Positions 23,490-35,389 of a stretch of DNA of 64,000 nucleotides are shown one piece after another. The number at the start of each line of letters is the position of its first letter. The first letter of the stretch is position 1. Origin of the DNA: Epiperipatus broadwayi (taxonomy: Eukaryota > Onychophora > Udeonychophora > Euonychophora > Peripatidae); NCBI GenBank assembly GCA_028023455.1, contig JAQFVV010012435.1, forward strand, positions 3,474,001 to 3,538,000, given 5' to 3'. The notes beneath the pieces are model-generated. The model saw only the letters and a list, made by a program, of their open reading frames with translations. It did no database searches and was not told the DNA's origin. A program made the position numbers and the translations under genes.

Positions 23490-24755
23490 TCCAAAAGAAG
23501 TTCAAACCCTAGAAATAACAGAGCTGGGCCAGAGTCATCCAGGCATTGCTATGTCATCACTGCATCAAATAAACACAGGTCAGAGATGTAAAAATATAAT
23601 TAACATTTACTATTTGAAAATTAAATACCATATTAAAATAAATAAGGTCTTGTAAAACAAGAAATCAGTGGAGAGTAGAAATAATCAGATTCAAAATGAA
23701 AATTTTAAATTGCAAATGGAAAAATCAAGACTAAAAGGATGACCACTGACAAGATGGATAAATAACATAATGAAAGACAAACAATATAAAAAAATATTTA
23801 TGTACAAAATGATAAAGTACTATTATTCAAATCAAAAATTAGTACTAAACAATAAAAATTGCAAGCAGCAAGGAACTACTAACAGTACAAGGCCAGCTCA
23901 GAATCTCCTACATTGAGTGTTGAATTTAATTTTAGTAGAGAATATCATGTAATGGATGGGATAATAAGGTGGTCATATCTGGGGTGAACATATAAGTACA
24001 AATAATGAAAATTTTAAAATTAAATATTAAAGTATTTTTTAATATTAAAAATATATATAAGCAGTGTTATATATTCAGGAGAGCATGAGATCATGCTATT
24101 TCTGTGAGAGAGATTAGCTGAATAGTTAACTCCTTAGAGCAACTATGATTAACAATACATCAAACAGCATTATCAATATAAAAGTAAAAAAATAGTATAA
24201 ATAATACTTAATAATCATCCATCATCATAAATGATTATCAATAAAATAAATCAACAGTCTATATTGTGGCTGGATTTGAAATGGGTCTACTGTAAACCAG
24301 GCTAATTAGTGAGCTTTGCCAGCTTGGGATATTTATTTAAACATAATTTGGATGCCCAAACTAAATGCTAATACATTAGAATACACAACCATAAATACAT
24401 AATGCTGGGATATTAAAATATGCTCATCATCATTAGTGCTCTGACCCTTGCGTAATATTAATGTACTGGACAACTATAAACGTAGATTCTAATAAAACTA
24501 AACTAAAATAAAATGTAGGGTAGGGATTTTAAAAAATGTAATCTTATATGCCAACCAAGATATATCAATCATACTGTTATGCCCCTTAAGCACTAAATAC
24601 ACCCCCTTTCATATATCAGACCATTATGTGCAGATCTAGCTCAGAAGAACACAAGCTCAAGTACTATTATAGAGATTAAGAGATGATGCAATACAATTTT
24701 TAACAATTGAATATAAGTTATTAAAAACAATAAAAAAGATGAAATTAATGTCTTT
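23490..24755. other. AT-rich DNA, no gene recognised
   Basis: The frame at 23467-23655 starts within the hAT terminus and has no family resemblance. Otherwise low complexity. Confidence 0.55.
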
Positions 24756-24759
24756 AGAA

Positions 24760-25430
24760 TTAGACTATACACATATAAATACAACTTTGGATTTGAGTAC
24801 TAAACAAAATTCAAATTATTACATTGATTTTACAATACTTGTTAATGAGATTGCATACAACAGATATATAGATATGCATACAGATGCACATTTATAATAT
24901 ACAATGAATACATGTTAATGTGTTGATTAACATAAAAAAAATTCAATTCATTACATTGTAGTTTTCATATATGTTCTATTAGGTTTACTTAAAACCTATT
25001 CAGTATGAACATGCGGCTTGATATAAAATGAACATGTTTGAATTGACATTTAATAATAAAAAATTAATAAATTTTTATACATATGTGTTGATTAACATAA
25101 AATCAAAATTAGATTTATTGCATTTTGATTTACATATATGATCCAATAGGTTTACATACAACACACACATATAGAGGCACAGATGTGCTTTTTACTATTA
25201 CATGAATATATTTCAATTGATATTCAATAATGACAAAAAATGATTAAATTTTACATGTATATTTGACACTCCTTGATATATGTATAGACATGTGCAGTGC
25301 AATTGATTTATATTTCAATCATCATATAAATACAATAAATGATTAAAATTTTAAAGTTATATATTTTTTATAATACAAATATCTATGCTATGTTTACTTA
25401 AACATGTATGCAGTACAATTGATTTAACAT
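24760..25430. repeat. Degenerate tandem repeat, about 165-bp period
   Basis: TGTTGATTAACATAAAA occurs at 24921 and 25086, each followed at matching spacing by an ATTACATTG/TTGCATTTTG segment, a CATATATG segment, then TAGGTTTAC. Flanking stretches from about 24780 and to about 25430 keep weaker versions of the same order (TACATTGATTTTACAATAC; GTGCAATTGATTTATATTTC). It looks like three to four copies of an old satellite-like unit. No coding capacity. Confidence 0.55.
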
Positions 25431-25434
25431 ATAA

Positions 25435-27635
25435 ATGAAATTCATCTATCATATTTGAATTTATCAAAATAAAATTATTAACATTTTCCATAATTAATTT
25501 CTTTTTGAATATACAGTACATAAATTTCACTGCTTTAATAATAAAATGTTTTTTTTCTTTTTTTAAAAAAAATAAAATCATTTTTAGATGGGTTAGAAAA
25601 GTTCTTTTTTTTAAATCAGGTTACTCTTAATTAATTATAACACTTTTAGAATCATCTTTAAATTAATCTAAAAGATTTGTTTTAGTCAGTGAATTCAATC
25701 ATTTCATTCAAACAAAATTTTACTTGTGCTATTTTTAAAAAAATAGATTTTAAAATATTCTTCTTCTATATATGTCTCATGATCACAGATTGCTTTTAAT
25801 TATATATAAGTCTCAAAATATCATTTTATTTTCTCACCAAATTATATTAAACAAAATCATTCTATATTATATATCTCACTTTTTTGATTGTCATTTTTTA
25901 AAAATGAATTATTTAAATCAACTCACATTATATATGTGATGCAATGTAGTGTCTGTGATCCTTGCATGTATAGATAAACAGCAGTATATATTGTACCGGA
26001 TTGCTCCGCTGAAACCACTTACTTACATGTATATAAGTTTTGGCTGGTTTCAAACTTCTCCATAATACATTTACAATTTTGTTTACTTATAAATGTTACA
26101 TGAATGAACCAGCACATTCGAGCAAAATGGGAGATATTATTGATAGCTTTAACTATCAACAATGACTCACCTCGGCTGCTAGATTCAAACCCCTACTATC
26201 CAAACACTTTATTTGTTTCGGAGTAAACTCTGGGCACCAGCTAGTCTCAGATTAACATATTTGGTCAGTAGGCTCATAATCCAGTGCTCAAAATGATCCC
26301 AAAACTAGCCCAGTCTAATTTTAATCAATAATAAAATATAGGAAAAAGAATTGGTCAAAAGAGATGGATAAAAAGAAATTGATAAAAAGAATTGACCGAC
26401 AAATAAAATTTAATTTTAAAGACAATTTATTAACTAACATTAATTTACTAAATTTAAACATCTTTATAATTTTTTTTAACTAATATAACACATGCACATT
26501 TTAAATTAACATGTTATAATATATATCTTATGAAAAGCATAAATAATATTTGACATCAATAAATTATCTCACATTCACAAACACGCACATCAATAGTTCA
26601 TTTTATGCATGCTTAAGAGTTCAAATTACTTGTCTCTGTAGGATTTACAAATTACAGCGGTGGCTACTATATATAAATGAGAATAATAAAATGTTTTACC
26701 TAGGATTTTTGGAATGTGGATATTGCTTGTTGTTGGCTGCTTCTGATGGAGTATATCTAACCGGTTAGATTTGACGTTTCTTGAGGAGATTTGATGCTAA
26801 TCCGTTGGTTTTATTCTTGGAGACAGTTGAACATTGACAGAGGATTTCTGAGCTGTTATGCAGACATTATTTCATGGGCAGGTTTTGATGATCTTGTTGG
26901 ACTAAAGGGCTGAAGTAAGAGCGTATATTCCCAAAAGCTGCTCAGCACTGCATTTCTGTTTCTGGATACATAATATAAACTGCACTGTTATCTGAACTGA
27001 AACAAGACTGACACTGAAAACTAGGCTGAACACTGACATCCGATAAAAATCTGGCTATTTATATATGCAAAGTGTTTTTGTTTTAATATCCTCCGGCAAA
27101 TATGTGTTGTCAAAATTCCTTTAGTAACTAATCCTCTGACAACGTGTTTTTGAAGATTGTTTAATTAGTAGTAGTCTTCATAAACATGTTGTTTTTATAT
27201 CTTTAATTAGTAGCCCACTGCTGGTGTGTTTTTTTAAATCTTTATTTAACTTAATAGCCATCACTGTGTTTTCCAAATATAATTTCTTTTTAACTTTCAT
27301 TTATAATTTTTTAATATTATTCTAACGTGCATACATTTATTTACACTCGCATCCACATATATAATTTATTATAATAAGCTCGAATGAAAAGAGATTTATA
27401 TTTTTTTAAACTTTAAATTATTTATTTTTACGAATACTAATTAAGGAAAACTTTACTTTCTTTTATACAACTTTTAGTTTAACTTTAAGAAAAACCCCTT
27501 CCCACTTTTAATCAATTATTTTCCAACTTTTATTTCAAACTCTTTTACGAAAGATTTTTATTTTAATAATTTTTTTAGACAAAATTATTTTATATACATG
27601 TGCCAATTTGCCCTTGGCACAATATATATATATAT
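25435..27635. other. AT-rich DNA with a less AT-rich block at 26.6-27.0 kb
   Basis: 26610-27050 is clearly less AT-rich and less repetitive than its surroundings (for example GATCTTGTTGGACTAAAGGG) but has no long frame and matches nothing else here. 26160-26215 minus has GGGTTTGAATCTAGCAGCC, a B-box-like motif. Neither supports a gene call. Confidence 0.4.
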
Positions 27636-27639
27636 AAAA

Positions 27640-28035
27640 TTACTTTTTCATCATCTGAAGGTTCTCTTGAGAAGCTTGGTTTTTGGTCCATCAGGAAAGT
27701 ATAATCCAGGATTGTCATCGTCAGACAAAGAATCATGTTTGTTATCATTCCAGAAGCTCCCTTCTATCCAGAATTGTTCCAGGCAAGCAACTGTGTTGTG
27801 CACATTTGTACAGGATAATTTATTTATTACAAATTGACTGAGACTTTAGGGGAATCAAAACTCTATAGTAAACTATGGGACAGCTTCTGGATTTGTCCTC
27901 CCCTAGTTCTCCATAGAAGCACTTTTTGTATAACTCTTTAGCTCTATAACTAACTATTATCCAACTGCTTCTGAAAAACCAGACTTGCAGCTGGTCAATT
28001 TGAACACGCTTCTCAAAAATATTATCAGCCAAACT
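27640..28035 (-). pseudogene. Coding-like relic with one frameshift, family unknown
   Basis: Two consecutive minus-strand frames look protein-like. The first (28032 to 27820) includes IFEKRVQIDQLQVWFFRSSW and YRAKELYKKCFYGELGEDKS. The second, one base out of frame (about 27840 to 27655), reads SCTNVHNTVACLEQFWIEGS and DDDNPGLYFPDGPKTKLL before a stop. W, C, G, P and D content is well above the local background, and joining the frames gives about 125 continuous residues. I do not recognise the family. It could be a captured host exon, a processed pseudogene, or part of an LTR-element polyprotein. A possible splice acceptor (ATATCAG) precedes it at about 28037. Confidence 0.4.
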
Positions 28036-28039
28036 GAAC

Positions 28040-29235
28040 TGATATTTTTAAAAACCCTTTTTAAAAGAGTCATCTGAGGTGATAAAAACACCTTAATTGA
28101 AAATAGTTTTTCTGTTTAATTCTTATCTGGATTAAAAACAATTTTAATTGAAAGTTACATTTAGATTTCTACTAAAGTGTCATCTACATGTTTTTACTTA
28201 GATAGAGAATTGTACACAAGCATTAATTAGAAGATTTCAAAAATAATATAAATTTTTACAATTATCAGTTTGATCTGCTTGTTTTTGAATTTCAAAAACA
28301 GAATTCAGTGAAAATATTTATTAGATTTTTTTAAAATATTTATTTCATCATGAAATTTTATTTTAAACTCAGAATTATTTAACCTTTTACTATGCTTATT
28401 ATTCCAGGAAAATAGAAAATATCTACTAATAATTTTTGTCTGTGTTTATTTCTACTTTTCCTTTCAACATTATATATATTTGTGCACACACTGTTATTGT
28501 GTGCCACTAACTATCCTGTTACAATACTAAAAAAAAGTTACAATAACTTGCAGAAATTTATAGTAAAAAATATTATTGCTTTATATAGGAATTAATTATA
28601 ATCTAGAAAGAATTCAATTGGAAAAAAATAGTAAATGCACCTGAAATAAACTATTAAATATATCAATGATGAAAAAAATAATCACTAATTATTTCTTATT
28701 ATGAAAGTCACATTTGTGAGTGCTACTTTGAAAGTATGGTTTACAAAATAAATATGTATATAAAAGTATAAAAAAAGAGTTGTATTTTTATAATAGCTAA
28801 CAAATAAGTTTCTGTTAAAGTAAAACAAAAAGATATGTAGAGTTGTGCAGACTTATGTTAGAGTCATAAAAGGAATACAATGGCAAAAAAAAACATTTAT
28901 GCATAAATATGCATGCAATAATGCTTTTTTGATAATGTATAATTCAACAAGTAAATTATAATGTAAATGTCTTAAATTCTGAAATTCTAAGAGATTTGCT
29001 GTATAATATTATGTGGCATACAAAAATAAAGACATGAATATAACTTACATACATATTTATTTACTCTAATATATATTTAATGAAATCCTGAAATTTTCAA
29101 GAAAGAATGATGACTTAATTTTTACTAAATGTCTGCAGTAACTGCCATTGACAAACAAGTATGACCATTCCAACTCCAAAATAGTAATAATATACTAGAG
29201 ATGAGTTTTACAAATGACTATAGGAACTAAGCTGT
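28040..29235. other. AT-rich DNA, no gene recognised
   Basis: Homopolymers and short TA runs only; no frame resembles a known family. Confidence 0.6.
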
Positions 29236-29239
29236 GATT

Positions 29240-29440
29240 ACTAAATATATTGGCATATTGAACCTGTTGTCCTCTTCTCTGTTTATTTGATATTTTGCAA
29301 TGCTATCTTTTGACATCAGTAGAAAACTTTTCTGGATGTCTAATTATTGCCTTACAATGTATGCCATTCCATATCTTCTCTATAAAATCAATCAACACAG
29401 CTTTTCTCTAGAAGTATTCAAGATAATCTTTATCATGTAA
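29240..29440 (-). pseudogene. LINE 3'-end fragment
   Basis: The minus strand follows, with many changes, the order of the C-terminal segment at 17200-17040 (GAAGATATGG..., then ACAATTAGACA-like, then AGATAGCATTGCAAAAT). Frames give EKIWNGIHCKAIIRHPEKFS. It is a diverged relative of the LINE tail at 16.9-18.9 kb. Confidence 0.4.
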
Positions 29441-29559
29441 ATACAATCTGTCTCTCCCACAAGTTAACGATAAGATATACTTTTAAGAAATCTTACATTA
29501 TGTTTATATGTCTAGATTAAAATACTATAAAACTGGGAAAATGATTATAAACAATTGTG

Positions 29560-29600
29560 TGTATATATATATATATATGGGTGTGTGCGTGTGTGTGTAT
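29560..29600. repeat. TA then GT microsatellite
   Basis: A TA run (about 29561-29577) passes into GTGTGTGCGTGTGTGTG. Confidence 0.9.
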
Positions 29601-29639
29601 GTAAAATGCATACTCATTTAAAGTTATAAAAATAGAATA

Positions 29640-29960
29640 ATTATAGGAGATTTAAACCCAGATTTTCAAGCTCCTTTCAGCTATTGACTCTATCTCATAC
29701 ACCCAATACACATGTAAAAAGATAAATGATCTCCCCAACATAGGCATTTCATGCTGAACTAGCACTCATCAGTTGGTCCAGATTATTATCCCCACCCACA
29801 TATACAATCAGCTCTAGGTTTATATTAAAGTAGCAAATCATCAAACTTTAATGGACAGGCTTCAATCTACTCCACCCTCCAACTTTTTAGTCATCCATAC
29901 CATTGAAAATTTGATGATGAAATGCCCAAATCCTTTATTGATGCCAATATTATTGTGATG
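29640..29960 (-). mobile_element. HH4-family repeat, copy 2
   Basis: Same order as the copy at 1166 from TTTAAACCCAGATTTTCAAG to GAAAATTTGATGATGAAATG. The minus-strand hammerhead core lies at 29747-29772. The next copy begins only about 150 bp later. Confidence 0.75.
29735..29790 (-). ncRNA. Hammerhead ribozyme core (HH4)
   Basis: Minus strand: CTGATGA (29766-29772), stem II GTGCT/AGCAT around loop AGTTC, then GAAA (29747-29750). Stem I pairs CCAA just before the core with TTGG just after stem III, and more distally ATCT with AGAT. The base at the cleavage position reads G (...CTATG then TTGG), which is not a permitted H. The fold is well preserved but cleavage may be lost in this copy. Confidence 0.65.
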
Positions 29961-30109
29961 TCCATGTTGACCTCTAAATCATTCTAACTCCTCATGTTTA
30001 GGACTTTATCCATTTAAATACACAGAAGAATAATAGACAGATTACAAGCTAAATCTGTAATATTAGAATACAAGCATAATTTTATGTCCATGAAAAGTTT
30101 ATGTAATTA

Positions 30110-30665
30110 TAGAAGATTTGAACACAGACTTTCAAGCAACTTTCATCAATTGACTCTATCCCATAAAAACCAATACAATACACATATTTCATGATGAAAG
30201 AGCACTCCTCAGTTTATCCAGATCATTATCGCCCACACACACATATAATCAGTGCTTGGGTTATATTAATATAGCTATTGTTCTAACTTTAATGGCAAGG
30301 CTTCAATCTACTTCACCCTCCAACTCTTCAACCATCTAATCCATTGAAAATATGATGATGAAAAGATACAAATCCTTTGTTAATGGCAATATTATTGTGA
30401 TGCCCATCTTGATATTAAGTTTTTCTGACCCCATAGTTGAGAATTAGAGCATCAGATTTTCAATGATATGGATGACTGAAGAGTTGGAGAGTGGAGTAGA
30501 TTGAAGCTTATCCATTAAAGTTTAAAGATTTGCAAATATGTGTATTGGAAATCATTTATCTTTTCACATGTATATGGTCATGTGTATAAGTTCTATAACA
30601 TAGAGTCAATAAATGAAGGGTGTTTGAAAGTCTGTATTCAAATCCTTTACAATTACATCTAATTT
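30110..30665. mobile_element. HH4-family hairpin: two copies in inverted orientation
   Basis: The left copy (30110-30425) runs as at 29640. The right copy (30445-30665) is its reverse complement (CAATGATATGGATGACTG, GTTGGAGAGTGGAG, TTGAAAGTCTGTATTC). The left arm has a core CTGAGGA (30206-30212 on minus), a decayed stem II and GAAA (30187-30190). The right arm lacks the ribozyme, jumping from GTTTAAAGATTTGC to AAATATGTGTATTGG. Confidence 0.7.
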
Positions 30666-30713
30666 CCAAATATTTTAAATTATACTTGTATTCTAATATA
30701 AAAGATTAATTAT

Positions 30714-32076
30714 AAAAAAATCTTTCCTTTTTCTTTTCAAAACTTTATTTTTTATCTCATTACTGAACATATATATACATTTATATACAAAAACTCCAAC
30801 GTTTCAACTGTTTTATCTCATACAGTCATTTTCAAGGATCTGCAACAATATTAAATACATATCAACAAATAAACTTCAATTACATAAAAACTTCTCTTAC
30901 ATTAACATAATAACAAACATATTAAACATATAGAAATATATTTTACTTACATCTTTCTCCCACTGCTATATTTTATTACTCTTCTTTTTTTTTTAATTTA
31001 CATTGTTTAATTACAAATATATCTTAAAATCATCCAAGAAACTTTCTATATAAATTTAAATACTAACTCTAATTTCCAAAATCTCCTTTCTTTAAATTTT
31101 ATCTAAAACCCATCTTAAAACTACATTTCTAAACTATATATTCAAATGAATATAAAACAAATTTAAACATTCCCCCCCTCTCTCTCTTTTATACAAAAAA
31201 CTTCTAACAATTTACCTAAACCCATTAAGCATTTATTTTAATTATACAGTAATTTATATTCCTTATCTACTCCATTAATTCTATTTAGAGTAGAATTATA
31301 TTTTTTTATATAAAAAAATTATTTAACCATCCTTTCCCTGTAATTATTAACCCTTTCTAACATTTTAATAGTAAATTCTTTATGACCTAAACCTTTACAA
31401 TGAATGTAAATATTTGAATATTTGAAATGTTAGAAAGGGTTAAAAATTACAGGGAAAGAATGGTTAAAAAATTTTTTTATATAAAAAAATATAATCCTAC
31501 TCTAAATAGAATTAATGGAGTACATAAGGAATATAAATTACTGTATAATTAAAATAAATGCTTAATGGGTTTAGGTAAATTGTTTAGAATTTTGTATAAA
31601 AGAGAGGCAGAGGGGGGGGGATGTTTAAATTTGTTTTATATTCATTTAAATATATAGTTTAGGAATGTAATTTTAAGATGGGTTTTAGATAAAATTTAAA
31701 GAAAGGGGGAGGTTTTTGGAAATTAGAGTTGGTATTTAAATTTGTATAGAAAGTTTCTTGGATTGATTTTAAGATATATTTGTAATTAAACAATGTAAAT
31801 AAAAAAAAAAGAGTAATAAAATATAGCAGTGGGAGAAAGATGTAAGTAAAATATATTTCTATATCTTTAATATGTTTGTTATTATGTTAATGTAAGAGAA
31901 AGTTTTTATGTAATTGAAGTTTATTTGTTGATGTGTATTTAATATTGTTGCAGATCCTTGAAAATGACTGTATGAGATAAAACAGTTGAAATGTTGGAGT
32001 TTTGTATATAAATGTATATATATATGTTCAGTATTGAGATAAAAAATAAAGTTTTTGAAAAGAAAAAAGGAGAAGG
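30714..32076. repeat. 1.36-kb near-perfect palindrome (family E)
   Basis: Left arm 30714-31365 and right arm 31416-32076 are reverse complements with few differences, joined by about 50 bp at 31366-31415 (ending in ATTTGAATATTTG). The outer ends are TTTTCTTTTCAAAACTTTA and its complement. Each arm has a small self-complementary motif (ACTGT, then ACAGTTGAAACGTTGG) near the outer end. No convincing coding frame exists in either arm. High arm identity suggests recent formation or maintenance by gene conversion. Confidence 0.85.
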
Positions 32077-32289
32077 ATTTTTTATTTGTTGATATTATTG
32101 TAGAACATATATATTTTAAAAGAAAAAGTGGATGTACCTTTGCTGTGTTATTATATATGTTAAATTAATACCATGTAATAAATGATGTAAACTAACTCTG
32201 TATATGCCTAATTTAGTAGTCATAGTTATTTTAGGTGATAAAATACTGTAATTTTTAACATGTTAAAAGCAACAGCTATACCTTAACAT

Positions 32290-32840
32290 CAGCTATCAAG
32301 ATATTTAAGTTGCTTTACATAATATTTATGATTAAAGTTGTTTGAGGATATTTTTAATCATAGGCTGATATAGATATAGAAGTCTTTGAACATTAATTAT
32401 TAAATCAAATTCTTTATACATTTTATTCAAAACATTAAGTATACCCTACTATCTTTTTGAACAAGAATCAATAGCATAATCATAGCATACTTTAAATTCA
32501 AAAGATGAAATTCTTATTTTTGATCTCTGACTTGTTAAACTTTTATCAAGAGTTTTCATAGTCCACAGCCACAAAAATCAAAGCAACGTTAGAGCAAGGA
32601 CATATTTTTATTTGACACCAATTGTCATTTCAATAGCTCTGATTTTTCATCTTTAGTCATAACATTTCTACTCATTCCAAATATAGAACCACATAATATA
32701 AATAAACTTTGGTAGATAACCAATTAATTGTAAACAGTGCTAAACCTGTTTGATGAATTTATTCAAAACTTTGAAGAAATCAAAAAAGGAGTACATAAAA
32801 CTTTCTTTTATTCCTTTTAGCTGATTTTGACATTTAACTA
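32290..32840 (-). pseudogene. LINE reverse transcriptase fragment
   Basis: Minus strand from 32840 gives FYVLLFDFFKVLNKFIKQ then GYLPKFIYI, matching the F-x-D-x-x-K-A-F-D-x-V-N-R and P-x-K-F-I blocks of CR1/RTE-like reverse transcriptases. About 200 bases on, IGVK then YVLALTLL fits NGVKQGCVLAPTLF. Around 32470 LKYAMIM replaces the YADD block. Stops and frameshifts throughout. The same family is found at 18.9 and 51 kb. An HH1 element (32856-33111) sits immediately upstream. Confidence 0.7.
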
Positions 32841-32843
32841 GCA

Positions 32844-33123
32844 ATAAAAATAGTATTAAGCCAATAAATACATCACATGTCCACCACTTCTTATGCTTGT
32901 GTATAAGGGTTGCATTAGATCCTAAGATCTAGGTGCAGTACTCTCAGATCCAAGGCTTCTCACTGATGAAGGCCACAAGCCAGAAACTAGTCTGGGGATA
33001 TTGGATGAGTAGGCACTAGATAGGATTTTATGCACAAGCTTTCTGGCATCCATTGATTACTCTAGCTTGCTGTGTGTGGCAATATGTATAGTGAGTTTTG
33101 CCTGTTTTAAGATAAAAATAGTA
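32844..33123 (-). mobile_element. HH1 retroposon, internally deleted, with 12-bp TSD
   Basis: The element (32856-33111) is bounded by an exact 12-bp duplication ATAAAAATAGTA (32844-32855 and 33112-33123). Read on minus, it starts TTAAAACAGGCAAAACTCAC, runs through one arm containing the ribozyme (in reverse) to AATGCAACCC, then jumps to the 3' tail ending ATTTATTGGCTTAA. Compared with the full hairpin at 60114-60797 it has lost the loop and second arm but kept both ends. Variable-length TSDs and a fixed 3' tail point to target-primed reverse transcription. Confidence 0.8.
32948..33006 (+). ncRNA. Hammerhead ribozyme, type I minimal (HH1)
   Basis: All core positions are present: CTGATGA (32963-32969), stem II GGC/GCC with loop CACAA closed by an A-A mismatch, GAAA (32983-32986), a 2-bp stem III (AC-TA-GT), then the cleavage-site C (32992). 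Stem I pairs TTCTCA with TGGGGA (with wobbles) and, after a 3x3 internal loop, ATCCAA with TTGGAT. Very short stem III hammerheads are known from Penelope-like elements and animal retrozymes, where they act best as dimers. The A-A closing pair is unusual and may lower activity. Confidence 0.75.
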
Positions 33124-33124
33124 G

Positions 33125-35275
33125 CTACCATATTTCTGATTACTTATAATCAACAGATTATATTTTAGAAATTTTATTTTTAGTTTTATTCTTTTATATT
33201 TAAAGAGGGAAAAACTAGACATAGATGTTATAAAAAGTGCTACAAGTCACAGTTTGAAACACTGAAATTAAAGCCAGAAAGTGACAACAACCCTGCATTG
33301 GAACATATCTGACTTTTCATTATAAAACAAAATTAAAATTAATGAAAATTATACTTCTGTAGGAGAAGAAATAACACTTGAATGTTGAGATTGAAATATA
33401 AAAATCCATGTTCCCTTCCGATTTATTACACTTCTGGATATTGGAATTTGTCTAAAGGCAAGTGTTCAATTTTCACTTTTAATCTTTGTTGTCTTATCCT
33501 GTGAACTCTTATAATGTTGATATTGCTAATTAAACCTTTCTTTAGAACTCTAATCACTTGATTAAAAACATTGAAATAATACATAATGCTATTCAAATTA
33601 TATTAAAAGTGTAAAATAATATTTATAAAATCTTTCAGTAAGCAGCAATTCAATTTACACTAACAGACCCTAAAAAATAAAAACTTTGTATATATATATT
33701 TAAATGTAGATTTACAATGGCCAACATTTTTTATTCATTGATAAGTATGATTGATTGTTACTAATATAATATTAACAAAATTGTGACTGGTTCTTATAAC
33801 TTCTCATTTAGATAATGAAGTTAATCCAGTAATTCTTGCTAGAACCTTTAACAACAGCTATTCAGCTATCCTTACCATTAATCTGATAGCAGATAAAATG
33901 AACCTAAATGTTAGCACCATTATACTATTAGCAACCAAATAAACAAAATTAGAAAATCATTATATAACTTTTTTACTAAATGACTTCAGACAATCTAATT
34001 TTAAATAATTATTATATGCGCATTTGAAAATTAATACTTCTTAAATACATCTATATTAATATTTCTGTTCACATATTTATATTAGGTATATGAATAGTAT
34101 ATAAATAAATGTAACTATTTAAAATGTATATAAATTTAAAACGACTAGTTTAACTCATTTGCTAAAATGTGATGTTAATGCGAGTTTAATTTTTTAGTTG
34201 ACGTGACTGTTTGAAATATGCATCAAAAGATATGTTTGTAAAATGAATGAACACAGTAATTTTTTTTTTTTTGAATGAACGACTTTCTTTTGATTATCTT
34301 CAAACCCAAGGGACTGGAAGAATGAAACTGTTTAACTTCATGACTTTTAAACATTAAAGATACCACTGTCAGATTTGTTTAATTCAATTCTATGTAAGCA
34401 ATTACACAGATAATTTAAAATTTGGAGATTCGTTAGTACAATTTATTTTCTCTAAACATATTTTTTGAATATATTTTAATTGCCAAATTATCATTTTTCT
34501 ATATACTGTAAAATATACTTAATTTTAAACAAACACATTTTATAATATTGAAAAAATGATAATTTTTAAAACAACATAGCTCTTTATTGATGTAAGGGTG
34601 TTATTTTATAAAAAAAAATCTAAATTTGAGATATTTAGGTTAAGAGGATGACATGTGGAAGCAAACTGTCACAATGATAATCGAGATTAATCTTCTCATT
34701 TTAATACTATGACTAAATTCTTTAACCATACTGTTTGTCTATAGGTTTGTGATGATGCCTTTTAGTATTAATTATAAAGTGTTGGACTGTTTTAATATCT
34801 AATATTAAATATTGAATGTCTTCATAAAATAATTAAGCTATATTTAAACTTTCCAAACCCATCCAACTGTTATTAATAGTACTCAGGTTAGTACATAAAC
34901 ATGAACCTGGATGTTTAAATTTGAAAATATTTAATTTAGGCAATGCTCTAGCAACTGAATTATTTTGCTAAAGGCAGAGTCTGTAAAAAGTTCATATATT
35001 TATGTAATAGGATATTCTGATTCCCTCACTTTTTTAAGAACAAAGTTAATTGCTGACTACCAGACATTATATATTATGACCCTGGATTATTTTAAGAGCT
35101 TATTTGCCATTGTATGTGGGCAACTTCTTTAATGTTTTTTCTATGTACTTTTGCTTCTCTGACTAATATTTTTGTATTTTTTCTGGGTATGTTTTCTTTT
35201 TTTTTTTTTCAAATTATAAAAATACGCTCTTTTAATTGATCTTTAATGGGATAACTTGTGTTACTAACATAACCC
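33125..35275. other. AT-rich DNA, no gene recognised
   Basis: T run at 34260-34272 and short TA runs; no coding segment. The frame at 33028-33222 overlaps the HH1 end and is not a gene. Confidence 0.55.
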
Positions 35276-35278
35276 TAA

Positions 35279-35385
35279 TACCACATACCACACCTCTTAT
35301 GTTGTAGATAACTGTTGTTAAAAAGGAAAACTCTTGTTGTGTGTGTGGCAATACGTGTAATGAGTTTTGCCTGTTTTAATAATTC
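35279..35385 (-). repeat. HH1 fragment without ribozyme
   Basis: ACCACACCTCTTATG, GATAACTGTTGTTAAAAAGG and then GTGTGTGGCAATACGTG through GAGTTTTGCCTGTTTTAA match the tail and then the terminal arm of HH1. The central segment with the hammerhead is missing. Confidence 0.6.
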
Positions 35386-35389
35386 TAAC

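Noticed and set aside
30790-30850. Hammerhead in the 1.36-kb palindrome (GAAACGTTGG context)
   Set aside because: GAAAC and a short stem are present, but the CTGANGA half reads CTTGAAAATGA, which breaks the core, so I did not call it.
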